Source: Bacillota bacterium
GTDB lineage: Bacteria > Bacillota > Clostridia > Acetivibrionales > DSM-1351
Reading direction: 5' to 3'
Length of the DNA: 64,000 nt
Assembly (NCBI GenBank): GCA_023412275.1
Contig: JAEYNY010000191.1
Location: forward strand, 1 to 64,000
Under the pieces are notes generated by a model that was not told the DNA's origin, searched no databases, and was given only the letters and a program-made list of their open reading frames with translations. The position numbers and the translations under genes are program-made. Positions 47,075 through 55,197 of the stretch are shown piece by piece. How positions within the stretch are numbered: position 1 is the first letter of the stretch; every line of letters begins with the position of its first letter.

Positions 47075-47108
47075 TGATTGGGTACCTGTAAGATAAAGTA
47101 CCCAATCA
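47075..47108 (-). terminator. Stem-loop between binding protein and permease genes
   Basis: TGATTGGGTAC pairs perfectly with GTACCCAATCA over 11 bp around a 12-nt loop; on the minus strand AATTTATAC follows, a poor U tract. It likely acts as a partial terminator or mRNA-protecting stem, so that the binding protein is made in excess over the membrane subunits. Confidence 0.75.
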
Positions 47109-47145
47109 TTTTATACTCTGAATTTACTTTACGTCATTCTAATAC

Positions 47146-48504
47146 TTATTTTTTAGCTGCTAACTCCTTAGCCTTTGCTTCCATTTCCTTATCAACCTGG
47201 TCAGGAGTCTTTGATAATCCAAATAGAGCCTGTGTAGTACTCTTGTGGAGATCGCTTAATTCAGGTGAGAGGTATTGGTCATACCACAACTGAACAGAAG
47301 GAGCCTTTTGAACTGCATCCAAAACATTCTGAAGAAGAGGATCGCTAACCTTTACACCCTTTACAGGAGGAACTCTTCCTGCTTCGATACGTTTTGCAAT
47401 AGCTGTATCATCTATCATGTACTGTATAGCCTTGAATGCACCTTCAGGGTCTTTACATGTCTTTGCAATGTGATAGAAGTTATCACCAACTGTACCAACA
47501 ACTGCATCTGGTTCACCCTTACCGCCTTCAACAGCTGGGAATGCGAATGAGCCTACTTTTTTCATAAAGTCTTTGTTTTCACCTGCAGCTGTTGAAAGGA
47601 ACCATGAACCCATAAGAGTCATAGCTGCTTTTTCAGTGTACAGAAGTGTACGGGATTGTCCTGAATCTTCATCAAGACCGTTGAAGCCCTTGTTGAAGTA
47701 ATCTTTCTTAACCCAATCTTGTAAAATAGTTCCTGCTTGTTTAAATGATTCATCTTCAAATGAGCCAGTACGTGCTGCTGCATTCTTAAATGCATCTGCT
47801 CCGCCGATACGGTTAGCAAGGTACATATAGTACATTGAACCTGTCCATTGGGTCTTGTTTGCCAGTGAGAATGGGATTATGCCGTTCTTCTTTAATGTAT
47901 CACATACATTTTCAAGTTCTTTTGTAGTCTTTGGAACCTGAAGGTTGTATTTAGCAAATAAGTCTTTGTTGTAGAAGAACATTGCAACTGAAGTGTTTTC
48001 TACAGGAACACCCCATATCTTATCTTTGTATGTAGCTTGATTAATACCTGCATCCATAAAACGTGCCTTATAATTGTCTTTATCCATGAAAGGTGTTAAA
48101 TCTGCAATCTTGTCAGCATCAACATATTCATTCATTGGGCCGCCGGTCCAGCTGAAGAATATATCAGGTGCAGTATTTGAACTTAATGCAATTTTCAGTT
48201 TTGTTTTGTATGCATCGTTCTGCATAGGCTGAACATCAACTGTATACTTTGGATTGTCCTTTGTGAACCTGTCAATATCCGCCTTTATGTTGGATGTCAT
48301 AGGCTCAGTTGTCTGAATATGCCACAAAGTCAGTTTTACAGGATCTCCTGATGCTGCAGTACTTGTTGTAGCCGCTGATGAAGAACTTGCTGCCGATGAA
48401 GAGGATGATGATTCGGATTGGTTCCCTGAACCACAAGCCGCAATTGATACTGTCATAGCTAGTGCTAAAGCGGCAGAAAGGGTTTTTCCAATTACTTTTT
48501 TCAT
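47146..48504 (-). CDS. Sugar-binding lipoprotein of a CUT1 ABC importer
   Basis: About 452 aa from ATG 48504 (AAAGGAGG 8 nt upstream; an upstream extension is leader sequence). Signal peptide with lipobox IAACG, then a Ser/Ala/Thr-rich linker and a family 1 extracellular binding domain (LTLWHIQTTEPMTSNIKADI, VPVENTSVAMFFYNKDLF, LMGSWFLS). It captures an oligosaccharide, probably from plant cell wall breakdown, and passes it to the permeases. Its ribosome binding site is inside a perfect stem-loop, and direct repeats lie upstream. Confidence 0.94.
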   Translation of the reverse strand: MKKVIGKTLSAALALAMTVSIAACGSGNQSESSSSSSAASSSSAATTSTAASGDPVKLTLWHIQTTEPMTSNIKADIDRFTKDNPKYTVDVQPMQNDAYKTKLKIALSSNTAPDIFFSWTGGPMNEYVDADKIADLTPFMDKDNYKARFMDAGINQATYKDKIWGVPVENTSVAMFFYNKDLFAKYNLQVPKTTKELENVCDTLKKNGIIPFSLANKTQWTGSMYYMYLANRIGGADAFKNAAARTGSFEDESFKQAGTILQDWVKKDYFNKGFNGLDEDSGQSRTLLYTEKAAMTLMGSWFLSTAAGENKDFMKKVGSFAFPAVEGGKGEPDAVVGTVGDNFYHIAKTCKDPEGAFKAIQYMIDDTAIAKRIEAGRVPPVKGVKVSDPLLQNVLDAVQKAPSVQLWYDQYLSPELSDLHKSTTQALFGLSKTPDQVDKEMEAKAKELAAKK

Positions 48505-48509
48505 ATTTT

Positions 48510-48556
48510 TGCCTCCTTTATTAATATGTTCTAATTCTAACACGATAAAGGAGGCA
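48510..48556 (-). promoter_or_regulatory. 5-prime UTR stem-loop that covers the ribosome binding site
   Basis: TGCCTCCTTTAT (48556 to 48545 as transcribed) is a perfect 12-bp complement of ATAAAGGAGGCA (48521 to 48510), which is the ribosome binding site itself, with a 23-nt loop. The start codon is 5 nt after the stem. When folded, the site is wholly buried. Confidence 0.8.
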
Positions 48557-48581
48557 TTTTAATTTAGAAAACTTACTTCTT

Positions 48582-48616
48582 CATATAAAATTGTGACATT
48601 TATATAATTTTGTTAC
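48582..48616 (-). promoter_or_regulatory. Direct repeats, candidate operator of the YesN-type regulator
   Basis: Plus-strand CATATAAAATTGTGAC (48582-48597) and TATATAATTTTGTTAC (48601-48616) match at 12 of 16 positions and are 19 bp apart, about two helical turns, a usual layout for AraC-type activators. A TTTATA and TAAATT pair with 17-bp spacing follows as a possible promoter. Confidence 0.5.
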
Positions 48617-48674
48617 TATAACTTAGCAGTATTGCATAATACGGTATCTATTGCTTGTATAAGACTTATATTCA

Positions 48675-50117
48675 TCAAAACTGAAAATAAATAAAGGAAT
48701 TGGTATTAAAAATTCCAAATATAATAATACAAATTAATGCCGAATAGTAAATAACCCATCTGAATGCAACATGTCGATTATTTAGCTCATTGATTATTTT
48801 TCTATTGCGTTGGAATAACTGCACTACCAATAATAAAGCAATTACTCCACAGCACAATGCCAGTTGGTATCTGGAAACGCCTGCTCTACCTATATCAATT
48901 TTCAGGCTGAAATCCATAAAAATTCGCTTAATAATTGTTATGGCCTGTGTAAACGAACTTGCTCTAAAGAATATCCATGAAAAGCATATCAAATTAAACG
49001 TACAAAATACTTTGATTGCTTTGTTAATATTAGGGAAGTTATCTATGCCTGTCCACTTTGTAATTCTGCCTCTTACATTCTTACTGATTATTGCAAAGAT
49101 TAAGTAAAAACCGTTCAATCCACCCCAAATAACATACGTCCAATTTGCTCCATGCCAGAGTCCGCTAAGGAGAAATACTATCATAGTGTTACGAAACCAT
49201 TTCCATTTAGCACATCTGTTTCCACCTAAAGGGATATACACATAATCAGTAAACCAACTTGAAAGTGATATATGCCATCTCCTCCAAAATTCAGATATTG
49301 TCTTTGAGAAATATGGCCTTTTAAAATTCTGCATCAATTCAATTCCCATTACTCTTGAAGCTCCCCGAGCAATATCTGTATATCCTGAGAAGTCACAGAA
49401 TATTTGAAAAGCAAAGAAATAAGTTGCAATTACTAATGAAAAACCATTTACTGAAGTCGGATTCCCGTAAACACTATTTACTACAAGAGCCAGATTATCT
49501 GCTATTACTACTTTCTTGAATAACCCCCAAGCCATCAGCTTCAACCCGTCTGAAACCCTCTGAGCGTCAAAGCTATGCTCTTTATGGAATTGCCACAGCA
49601 TATTTTGAGGTCTTTCAATTGGTCCGGCAACTAACTGTGGATAGTACATGACATATAAAGCATAAATTCCAAAATGTTTCTCAGGCTGTTGTTTGCCCCT
49701 ATATACCTCTATTATGTAGCTCATACTCTGGAACGTGTGGAATGAAAGACCTATGGGCAGTATTATTGAAAGACTGGCTATTGGATAATTCCAATTTAAT
49801 AAGTCAGCCAAATGCTTTATATTTTCATTAAAGAAGTTAAAATATTTAAAGACAAATAACATTCCTATGTTAGTAATTAAGCTTACAATAAGAAATATTC
49901 TCTTATTATTACCTTGCATCCGAGAAATAATTATCCCTGCAAAGTAGTCAACAACAATAGTAATTCCAAGTATTAATATATATTTAGGAACAAATGCCAT
50001 ATAAAAAATACAGCTACTTATTAAAAGTAAAAACCAACGAATTTTGTGTGGTAATAAAAAGTACAACAATGTTACTACAGGAAAGAATATTAAAAACTCA
50101 ATTGAATTAAATAGCAT
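48675..50117 (-). CDS. MBOAT O-acyltransferase (AlgI/DltB/PatA-like)
   Basis: A 480-aa protein with about ten membrane helices. The MBOAT catalytic His322 is in SGLWHGANWTYV and a second conserved His282 in EFWRRWHISLSSWFTDYVYIPLGGNR. This family moves an acyl group across the membrane onto extracellular polymers such as peptidoglycan or exopolysaccharide. AAGGAG precedes the ATG. It is directly behind, and coupled to, an SGNH-type gene, the usual partner that completes acyl transfer outside the cell. Confidence 0.92.
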   Translation of the reverse strand: MLFNSIEFLIFFPVVTLLYFLLPHKIRWFLLLISSCIFYMAFVPKYILILGITIVVDYFAGIIISRMQGNNKRIFLIVSLITNIGMLFVFKYFNFFNENIKHLADLLNWNYPIASLSIILPIGLSFHTFQSMSYIIEVYRGKQQPEKHFGIYALYVMYYPQLVAGPIERPQNMLWQFHKEHSFDAQRVSDGLKLMAWGLFKKVVIADNLALVVNSVYGNPTSVNGFSLVIATYFFAFQIFCDFSGYTDIARGASRVMGIELMQNFKRPYFSKTISEFWRRWHISLSSWFTDYVYIPLGGNRCAKWKWFRNTMIVFLLSGLWHGANWTYVIWGGLNGFYLIFAIISKNVRGRITKWTGIDNFPNINKAIKVFCTFNLICFSWIFFRASSFTQAITIIKRIFMDFSLKIDIGRAGVSRYQLALCCGVIALLLVVQLFQRNRKIINELNNRHVAFRWVIYYSALICIIIFGIFNTNSFIYFQF

Positions 50118-50119
50118 TT

Positions 50120-51172
50120 CTATATCTCCTTATCAATTTTATTCCATAAATCTTGTGCGATAAAAGAATATCCATCCGGCAGTAAATGTACATGATCGGA
50201 AAAAAGTTTATAGTCAACTTTATTATTATAATTTAAAAATTTTGCATTCTTATCGTTAAAAAGCTTTTCTATTGCATTGATATTATCCTTATAGCCCTGT
50301 TTTGATGTCTCATCTTTAAGTAGTTCATTATTCGTTGCATTTAATACAAATAATATATTTTTATCCTTTTGCAATTCAATAATTTTATCAATAAAATAAA
50401 TTTGTATACCGGTTTCAGTCAGATTAAACTTCTTATCAGAAAAATACCATTTATTTTCCTGTTTAGACATAGCATTTTTCAAATCTTCCTTTGAACTCCA
50501 AACGCTCAAAGCAGGTTTAGATTCTTTTAGCAAGTTATTTGTTGCTGATTTTATTTTATTTGTAACAAACCCACTATTTCCGATAATTCCGATATTTCTA
50601 TTGGCAAAATGGTATATCTCTGCTTTAATGTTTTTCCAAAGTGAATCTTTCTTTATTGCACCTGATTCAACCATTTTTTTATAACTACTACTATCCAGTT
50701 CCTTTAAATAATGGTTAAACCAGTAAGTTGGGGTCTTTGCATTTATCTCCCAATAAGAAAAATTCAAAATAACATTGTCTGTCGAAACACCATATTTTTG
50801 CAACAAAAGCAAAACTGTATAAAAATCCCCGAACATAGATGATGGTAATGCTAAATTAAAAAACCTGATATCTTTGCCTTCTTTTTTTGAAATAACATTT
50901 AAGTAACTACTAATTGTTTTATCTGGCGGACATGGGGTTCCATACCCGACAGAATCTCCAACACAAATGTAATAATTTTTAATATTTTCTTTTATTACGG
51001 TTTTTTTAATGGATTTAACCGCCAACTCTATAGAATAAACATTATCCTTGAACACATCATAGTTAATTCTTTGATTATAAACATATCTTGTTGGGAATGC
51101 ATTTGCAAAAATAATCTCTGTGGATATAAGAAATATTATTAAAAATATAATTGATTTTCGTAAAATTTTCAT
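50120..51172 (-). CDS. Membrane-anchored SGNH-family acyltransferase/esterase
   Basis: A 350-aa protein with one N-terminal helix (residues 8-24) and an extracytoplasmic SGNH fold: block I CVGDSVGYG with nucleophile Ser74, and the C-terminal Asp/His pair in SDHVHLLPDGYSF. With the MBOAT gene 2 bp downstream it forms the pair used to O-acetylate surface glycans, like AlgJ/AlgX or PatB with their MBOAT partners. The polymer is unknown. Confidence 0.85.
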   Translation of the reverse strand: MKILRKSIIFLIIFLISTEIIFANAFPTRYVYNQRINYDVFKDNVYSIELAVKSIKKTVIKENIKNYYICVGDSVGYGTPCPPDKTISSYLNVISKKEGKDIRFFNLALPSSMFGDFYTVLLLLQKYGVSTDNVILNFSYWEINAKTPTYWFNHYLKELDSSSYKKMVESGAIKKDSLWKNIKAEIYHFANRNIGIIGNSGFVTNKIKSATNNLLKESKPALSVWSSKEDLKNAMSKQENKWYFSDKKFNLTETGIQIYFIDKIIELQKDKNILFVLNATNNELLKDETSKQGYKDNINAIEKLFNDKNAKFLNYNNKVDYKLFSDHVHLLPDGYSFIAQDLWNKIDKEI

Positions 51173-51271
51173 ATTTCACCTTTATTTGTAGTATTTATCA
51201 AACCCTTGCATATCATACTATATTACTATTTTATTTTCAATATAGTGTAGAATGCGAATATTGCAATTTTA

Positions 51272-51330
51272 GCAAAAAAGCGGGAAATGTACCCCCGGCA
51301 TACGTTTAGCCGAAGATACACTTCCCGCTT
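51272..51330 (-). terminator. Terminator after nspC
   Basis: AAGCGGGAA(G)TGTA pairs with TACA(T)TTCCCGCTT across a 26-nt loop that contains its own GCCG/CGGC pair, and TTTTTTGCT follows on the minus strand. It ends the polyamine unit. Confidence 0.88.
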
Positions 51331-51353
51331 GAGCAGAAGTATCGTCTATCAAT

Positions 51354-52502
51354 TTAAGACAATCTTCCTTCAAAATCCTCATATCCAAACTGCTTTATTA
51401 TCCTTATTCCTTCCTTTTCACTGTAGAGTGCTATGGCAGGAAGGTTTACACCGTTGAAGGTATTGTTCTTAACCATTGTATAATGTGCCATATCACAGAA
51501 TACAAGTCTGTCTCCGGGTTTCAGATTTTGCTTAAAGGAGTAGTCTCCAATAATATCCCCAGCCAGACAGGTATGTCCTCCAAGCCTGTAGGTTATCGGG
51601 TTTTCATCCGGCTGTCCTGCACCGATTATATTGGGCCTGTATGGCATTTCCAGTACATCAGGCATATGGCATGCTGCTGAAGTATCCAATATTGCAATGT
51701 TCATTCCGTTTTCTACTGTGTCCAGTACCTTTGCTACAAGATAACCGGTGTTTAATGCAACTGCTTCCCCTGGTTCCAGATATACGGCAATCCCGTATTT
51801 ATCCTGAAAATAATTAATTGAACGTACAAGTGCTTCTATGTCGTAATCAGGTCTTGTTATGTGATGGCCTCCTCCAAAATTCAGCCATTTCATATTCTTT
51901 ATATAAGCTCCGAATTTTTCATCAACCACTTTAATTGTTCTCTCAAGTGTATCTGAATTTTGCTCGCACATTGTATGGAAATGGAGCCCTTCAATACCGT
52001 CCAGTTCCTCAGGCCTGAAGTTAGGAAGGGTTACTCCCAATCTGGAGAATTTATAACATGGATCATATATCGGATGCTCCAATTCAGAATACTCAGGGTT
52101 TATACGAATTCCGCAGCCTATTCTTTTAGTTGATGCTTTAACCTTATCCTTATATTTCTTCCATTGATGAAATGAATTGAATACAATATGGTCACAGTAT
52201 TTCATTATTTCATCAAACTCTTCTTCTATATATGCAGGAGCATAAATATGAACCTCTTTGCCCATTTTCTCGTAACCCAGTCTTGCCTCAAATAAAGAGC
52301 TTGAAGTAACTCCTGCCAGGTATTTACCAATAAGGGGATATACAGAATGCATTGAAAAACCCTTTTGTGCCAGTAGTATTTTACAGCCTGTACGCTTTTG
52401 AACTGAATCCAGAATTTCAAGATTCTTTACTAGAAGACGCTCATCAACTATGTAGCATGGCGTCGGCAAGCTTTTTATATCAATATCTAAATTATTAATC
52501 AA
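51354..52502 (-). CDS. nspC: Carboxynorspermidine decarboxylase
   Basis: A 382-aa PLP enzyme of the alanine-racemase fold III type that decarboxylates carboxy(nor)spermidine. PLP Lys47 is in KILLAQKGFSM; EPGEAVALNTGYLVA binds phosphate and DTSAACHMPDVLE holds the conserved Cys and Asp of the substrate site. TTG start with GGAGG 10 nt upstream. It follows the synthase gene by about 110 bp, which contains an AT-rich stem-loop at 52560-52583. Confidence 0.94.
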   Translation of the reverse strand: MINNLDIDIKSLPTPCYIVDERLLVKNLEILDSVQKRTGCKILLAQKGFSMHSVYPLIGKYLAGVTSSSLFEARLGYEKMGKEVHIYAPAYIEEEFDEIMKYCDHIVFNSFHQWKKYKDKVKASTKRIGCGIRINPEYSELEHPIYDPCYKFSRLGVTLPNFRPEELDGIEGLHFHTMCEQNSDTLERTIKVVDEKFGAYIKNMKWLNFGGGHHITRPDYDIEALVRSINYFQDKYGIAVYLEPGEAVALNTGYLVAKVLDTVENGMNIAILDTSAACHMPDVLEMPYRPNIIGAGQPDENPITYRLGGHTCLAGDIIGDYSFKQNLKPGDRLVFCDMAHYTMVKNNTFNGVNLPAIALYSEKEGIRIIKQFGYEDFEGRLS

Positions 52503-52613
52503 TTTTTATTAGCCTCCATGAGCCGAAATTTTTAATTAAAGTTAAATCAGCCACCACCAGCCAAATTATTTTATAATTTTGGCATTTGGCAGCGGCTGCT
52601 TAATGTACCCTTA

Positions 52614-53813
52614 CTAGTCGATAAGCTCCGGTGAAAAGCTTTCTTTCCAAGGAAGTCCGCATCTGTTCAGTTCTTCCATAAACGGATCGGGATCAAATTC
52701 TTCTATATTGAAAACACCCGGTCCTTTCCAAATTCCCTTGAGTATCATCATTGCACCTATCATAGCAGGAACTCCGGTTGTATAGGAAATTGCCTGTGAA
52801 CCTACTTCCGCATAACATTCTTCATGTACACATACGTTATACACATAATAAGTTCTTGGCTTTCCATCCTTTATCCCCTGTATAATACAGCCAATATTTG
52901 TTTTTCCCTTTGTCCTTGGCCCAAGTGAAGCAGGATCAGGAAGTACAGCCTTCAGGAATTGCAGAGGAATAATCTTCTGGCCTTCAAAATCAACCGGTTC
53001 AATAGATGTCATACCTACGTTTTCAAGCACTCTCAAGTGTGTAAGGTATTTCTCTGAAAAAGTCATCCAGAAACGAATTCTCTTTACACCTTTTATATTT
53101 AGTGCCAAAGATTCAATTTCCTCGTGGTGAAGCAGATAAACATCCTTTGGTCCTATTTCTGGAAGATCGTAAACCCTTTTTAACTCAAGGGGTTCTGTTT
53201 CAACCCAGTCTCCGTTTTCCCAATAGCTTCCTTTTGCAGTTATTTCACGTATATTTATCTCAGGATTAAAGTTAGTTGCAAATGGGTATCCGTGATCTCC
53301 GGCATTTGCATCAACTATATCTATATAATGTATCTCATCAAAATAATGTTTCTGGGCATATGCGCAGAAAACACTTGTCACTCCCGGATCAAAGCCGCTA
53401 CCCAAAAGTGCTGTTATTCCAGCCTTCTCAAATTTATCCCTGTATGCCCATTGCCATTTATATTCAAACTTTGGTATCTCAGGCGGCTCATAATTTGCAG
53501 TATCAAGGTAATGTACACCTGTTGCAAGGCATGCATCCATAATAGTCAAATCCTGATATGGAAGTGCTACATTTATAACAATGTCCGGCCTGAATTTATT
53601 GATAAGGTCGATTAGCATATCAGTATTATCAGCATCAACCTGTGCTGTTTGAATTTTAGTTTTGCTTCCTGACAATTTATTTTTTATAGCCTCGCACTTT
53701 TCCAGTGTTCTGCTGGCTATACATATTTCTTCAAATACATCGGGGTTCTGACAGCATTTATGGATAACAACACTTGCTACACCACCCGCACCAATTATCA
53801 AAGCCTTTCCCAT
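52614..53813 (-). CDS. Carboxynorspermidine/carboxyspermidine synthase
   Basis: A 399-aa saccharopine-dehydrogenase-like enzyme: Rossmann NADP site MGKALIIGAGGVASVVIHKC, DVVINVALPYQDLTIMDACL-like core, and GSGFDPGVTSVFCAYAQKHY. It condenses putrescine (or diaminopropane) with aspartate semialdehyde, and NspC then decarboxylates the product. This route replaces the SAM-dependent spermidine pathway. The pairing with nspC makes the assignment firm. AGGAGG precedes the ATG. Confidence 0.93.
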   Translation of the reverse strand: MGKALIIGAGGVASVVIHKCCQNPDVFEEICIASRTLEKCEAIKNKLSGSKTKIQTAQVDADNTDMLIDLINKFRPDIVINVALPYQDLTIMDACLATGVHYLDTANYEPPEIPKFEYKWQWAYRDKFEKAGITALLGSGFDPGVTSVFCAYAQKHYFDEIHYIDIVDANAGDHGYPFATNFNPEINIREITAKGSYWENGDWVETEPLELKRVYDLPEIGPKDVYLLHHEEIESLALNIKGVKRIRFWMTFSEKYLTHLRVLENVGMTSIEPVDFEGQKIIPLQFLKAVLPDPASLGPRTKGKTNIGCIIQGIKDGKPRTYYVYNVCVHEECYAEVGSQAISYTTGVPAMIGAMMILKGIWKGPGVFNIEEFDPDPFMEELNRCGLPWKESFSPELID

Positions 53814-53989
53814 ATCATCAATACCTCCTGATTTACATATCTTAATTACTTCACGGTGATTATACAGAAAATAATATCAAAAATCAATATAATTTATCTG
53901 CATATGAATATATTATGCGATTAACATTAATTTTCTATCCTTCAACGTCTAATTCAAAGTTTTATTACAGTATGACGATTTAAAATAAG

Positions 53990-54854
53990 CTAAACATCGA
54001 CCTGATCAAGAGTTATAATATTTTCCTTAAACGCTTTGATAACAGCTTCAATGGTACAGCTGGCATCCAGCTTGCTGAAAATATTTTTTTTATGGAACTT
54101 TATGGTGTCAATACAGCGGTTCATTTCCAATGCAATAGCCTTGTCAGGTTTTCCTCCTGCCATAAGCAGCAGAACCGACATTTCTTTCTGGCTCAGCCTT
54201 ATTTTCTGATTTTTGCATATTGTATTTTCTTTTTTGTTTTGTCTGTAGATACTGCATATATGAGAGCAAAGAAGCTCGGCCAATGCAAACAACGCATTTG
54301 CAATGGGTTTGCTTTCATTGGCAAGAACAAGATAGGCAGTGGCATTCTCATGCAGAAGTAGGGGCTTGCAGAAAAGGTAAGTCTTATTCAGAAATGAACA
54401 GTAGTGGTGCTTAGGAATTGAGTATACTGGTTTGTTCAGTCTTATTGACATAGCAACGGAATTTGTCCCCATGCTTTCCTCTAAAAATGATATTCCTTCA
54501 GCAAGAAAGGGAAAGCTTATTTTTGCGTAATGGTTTATTTTTTTTTAGTATAGTTCCATGAGAATCTGTCAGCATAAAGACGGACTCTGCCGGAAGCATA
54601 CCTTTCAATATGTTTGTGCAATTCTCAAATACAGAAATTAGCAGTGAGTTCCTGACCAGCACTTCTTCCATGTCTTTTTGATTCAGACACAAAACCGGAA
54701 ATAAAATAGTATTTGGAAGTCCTATTTCCATGCACTTTTTCCATGAACTAAGAACTTCATTTATGCATTGCAGATGTTTCACCAAAAACACTCCTTTTAA
54801 CTCGGATGAGACTATTTTAAAGCGTACAGGCATTTTTATGTATTCAACATGCAT
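53990..54854 (-). pseudogene. GAF (AcoR-like) sensor + LuxR-type regulator, frameshifted at an A9 tract
   Basis: Two reading frames that together make one 287-aa protein. The N-terminal part (54498-54854) ends VFMLTDSHGTIL; the C-terminal part (53990-about 54540) reads LAEGISFLEESMGTNSVAM and PVYSIPKHHYC, the second half of the AcoR-type GAF pattern, then a LuxR/GerE HTH (RLSQKEMSVLLLMAGG, DTIKFHKKNIFSKL). The frames separate at nine A residues (plus-strand T9 at 54538-54546). Removing one A gives an open frame throughout. It could be a pseudogene, phase variation, transcriptional slippage or a base-calling error. It lies behind the peptide locus and may regulate it. Confidence 0.8.
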
Positions 54855-54925
54855 CTCCAGTCAGATGGAGTTCTCAGATATGAGAAGCGAACCTTTTGTT
54901 TTCGGGATACCAACCTGTACATGGG

Positions 54926-54968
54926 ATAAGCAACTGCGTACATTTAAAAAATGTACGCAGTTGCTTAT
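54926..54968 (-). terminator. Terminator of the peptide-maturation locus
   Basis: ATAAGCAACTGCGTACATT pairs perfectly over 19 bp with its reverse complement, with a 5-nt loop. It is 20 bp after the 50-aa peptide gene and ends in CCCAT rather than a long U run; on the other strand it is followed by TAAAGTTT. It separates the peptide genes from the regulator. Confidence 0.85.
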
Positions 54969-54988
54969 TAAAGTTTCATAAGGCGACA

Positions 54989-55141
54989 CTAGCAAGCCTG
55001 AATACAAATGCTCTTTGCAGGCTCTGGAAGAAATCCGCACAGAAGATCACAAGCCATACCGCTTGGTGCTACATTTTTTATGCCCATTGCAGTATCATAC
55101 CCATCCCTTTTAACTGATGCAACTTTTTCAGGTAGTTTCAT
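54989..55141 (-). CDS. Candidate RiPP precursor peptide A (50 aa, twin CxxxC)
   Basis: AGGAGGG lies 6 nt before the ATG, one of the strongest ribosome binding sites in the window. The peptide begins MKLPEKVASVKRDGYD and carries Cys31, Cys35, Cys46 and Cys50, i.e. CxxxC, ten residues, CxxxC, ending at the final Cys. The N-terminal M-x-L-P-x-K-x-A-x-V-x-R is shared with the 76-aa peptide upstream. A short leader with conserved front and a Cys-patterned tail is what a modified-peptide precursor looks like. It is cotranscribed behind the desulfurase-protease fusion. Function is inferred, not shown. Confidence 0.75.
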   Translation of the reverse strand: MKLPEKVASVKRDGYDTAMGIKNVAPSGMACDLLCGFLPEPAKSICIQAC

Positions 55142-55197
55142 AATTAACCCTCCTTTTTACATTTATTCATCAAAGAAATAATTACTATTCCATCAGG

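Noticed and set aside
51251..51268. AATGCGAATATTGCAATT resembling a second Fur-family box
   Set aside because: Only one arm fits the TGnGAAT pattern; the other arm does not pair with it, so it is treated as chance in AT-rich DNA.
54896..55117. 73-codon plus-strand frame over the peptide A gene
   Set aside because: It crosses the 19-bp terminator stem and is antisense to the peptide with the strong ribosome binding site.
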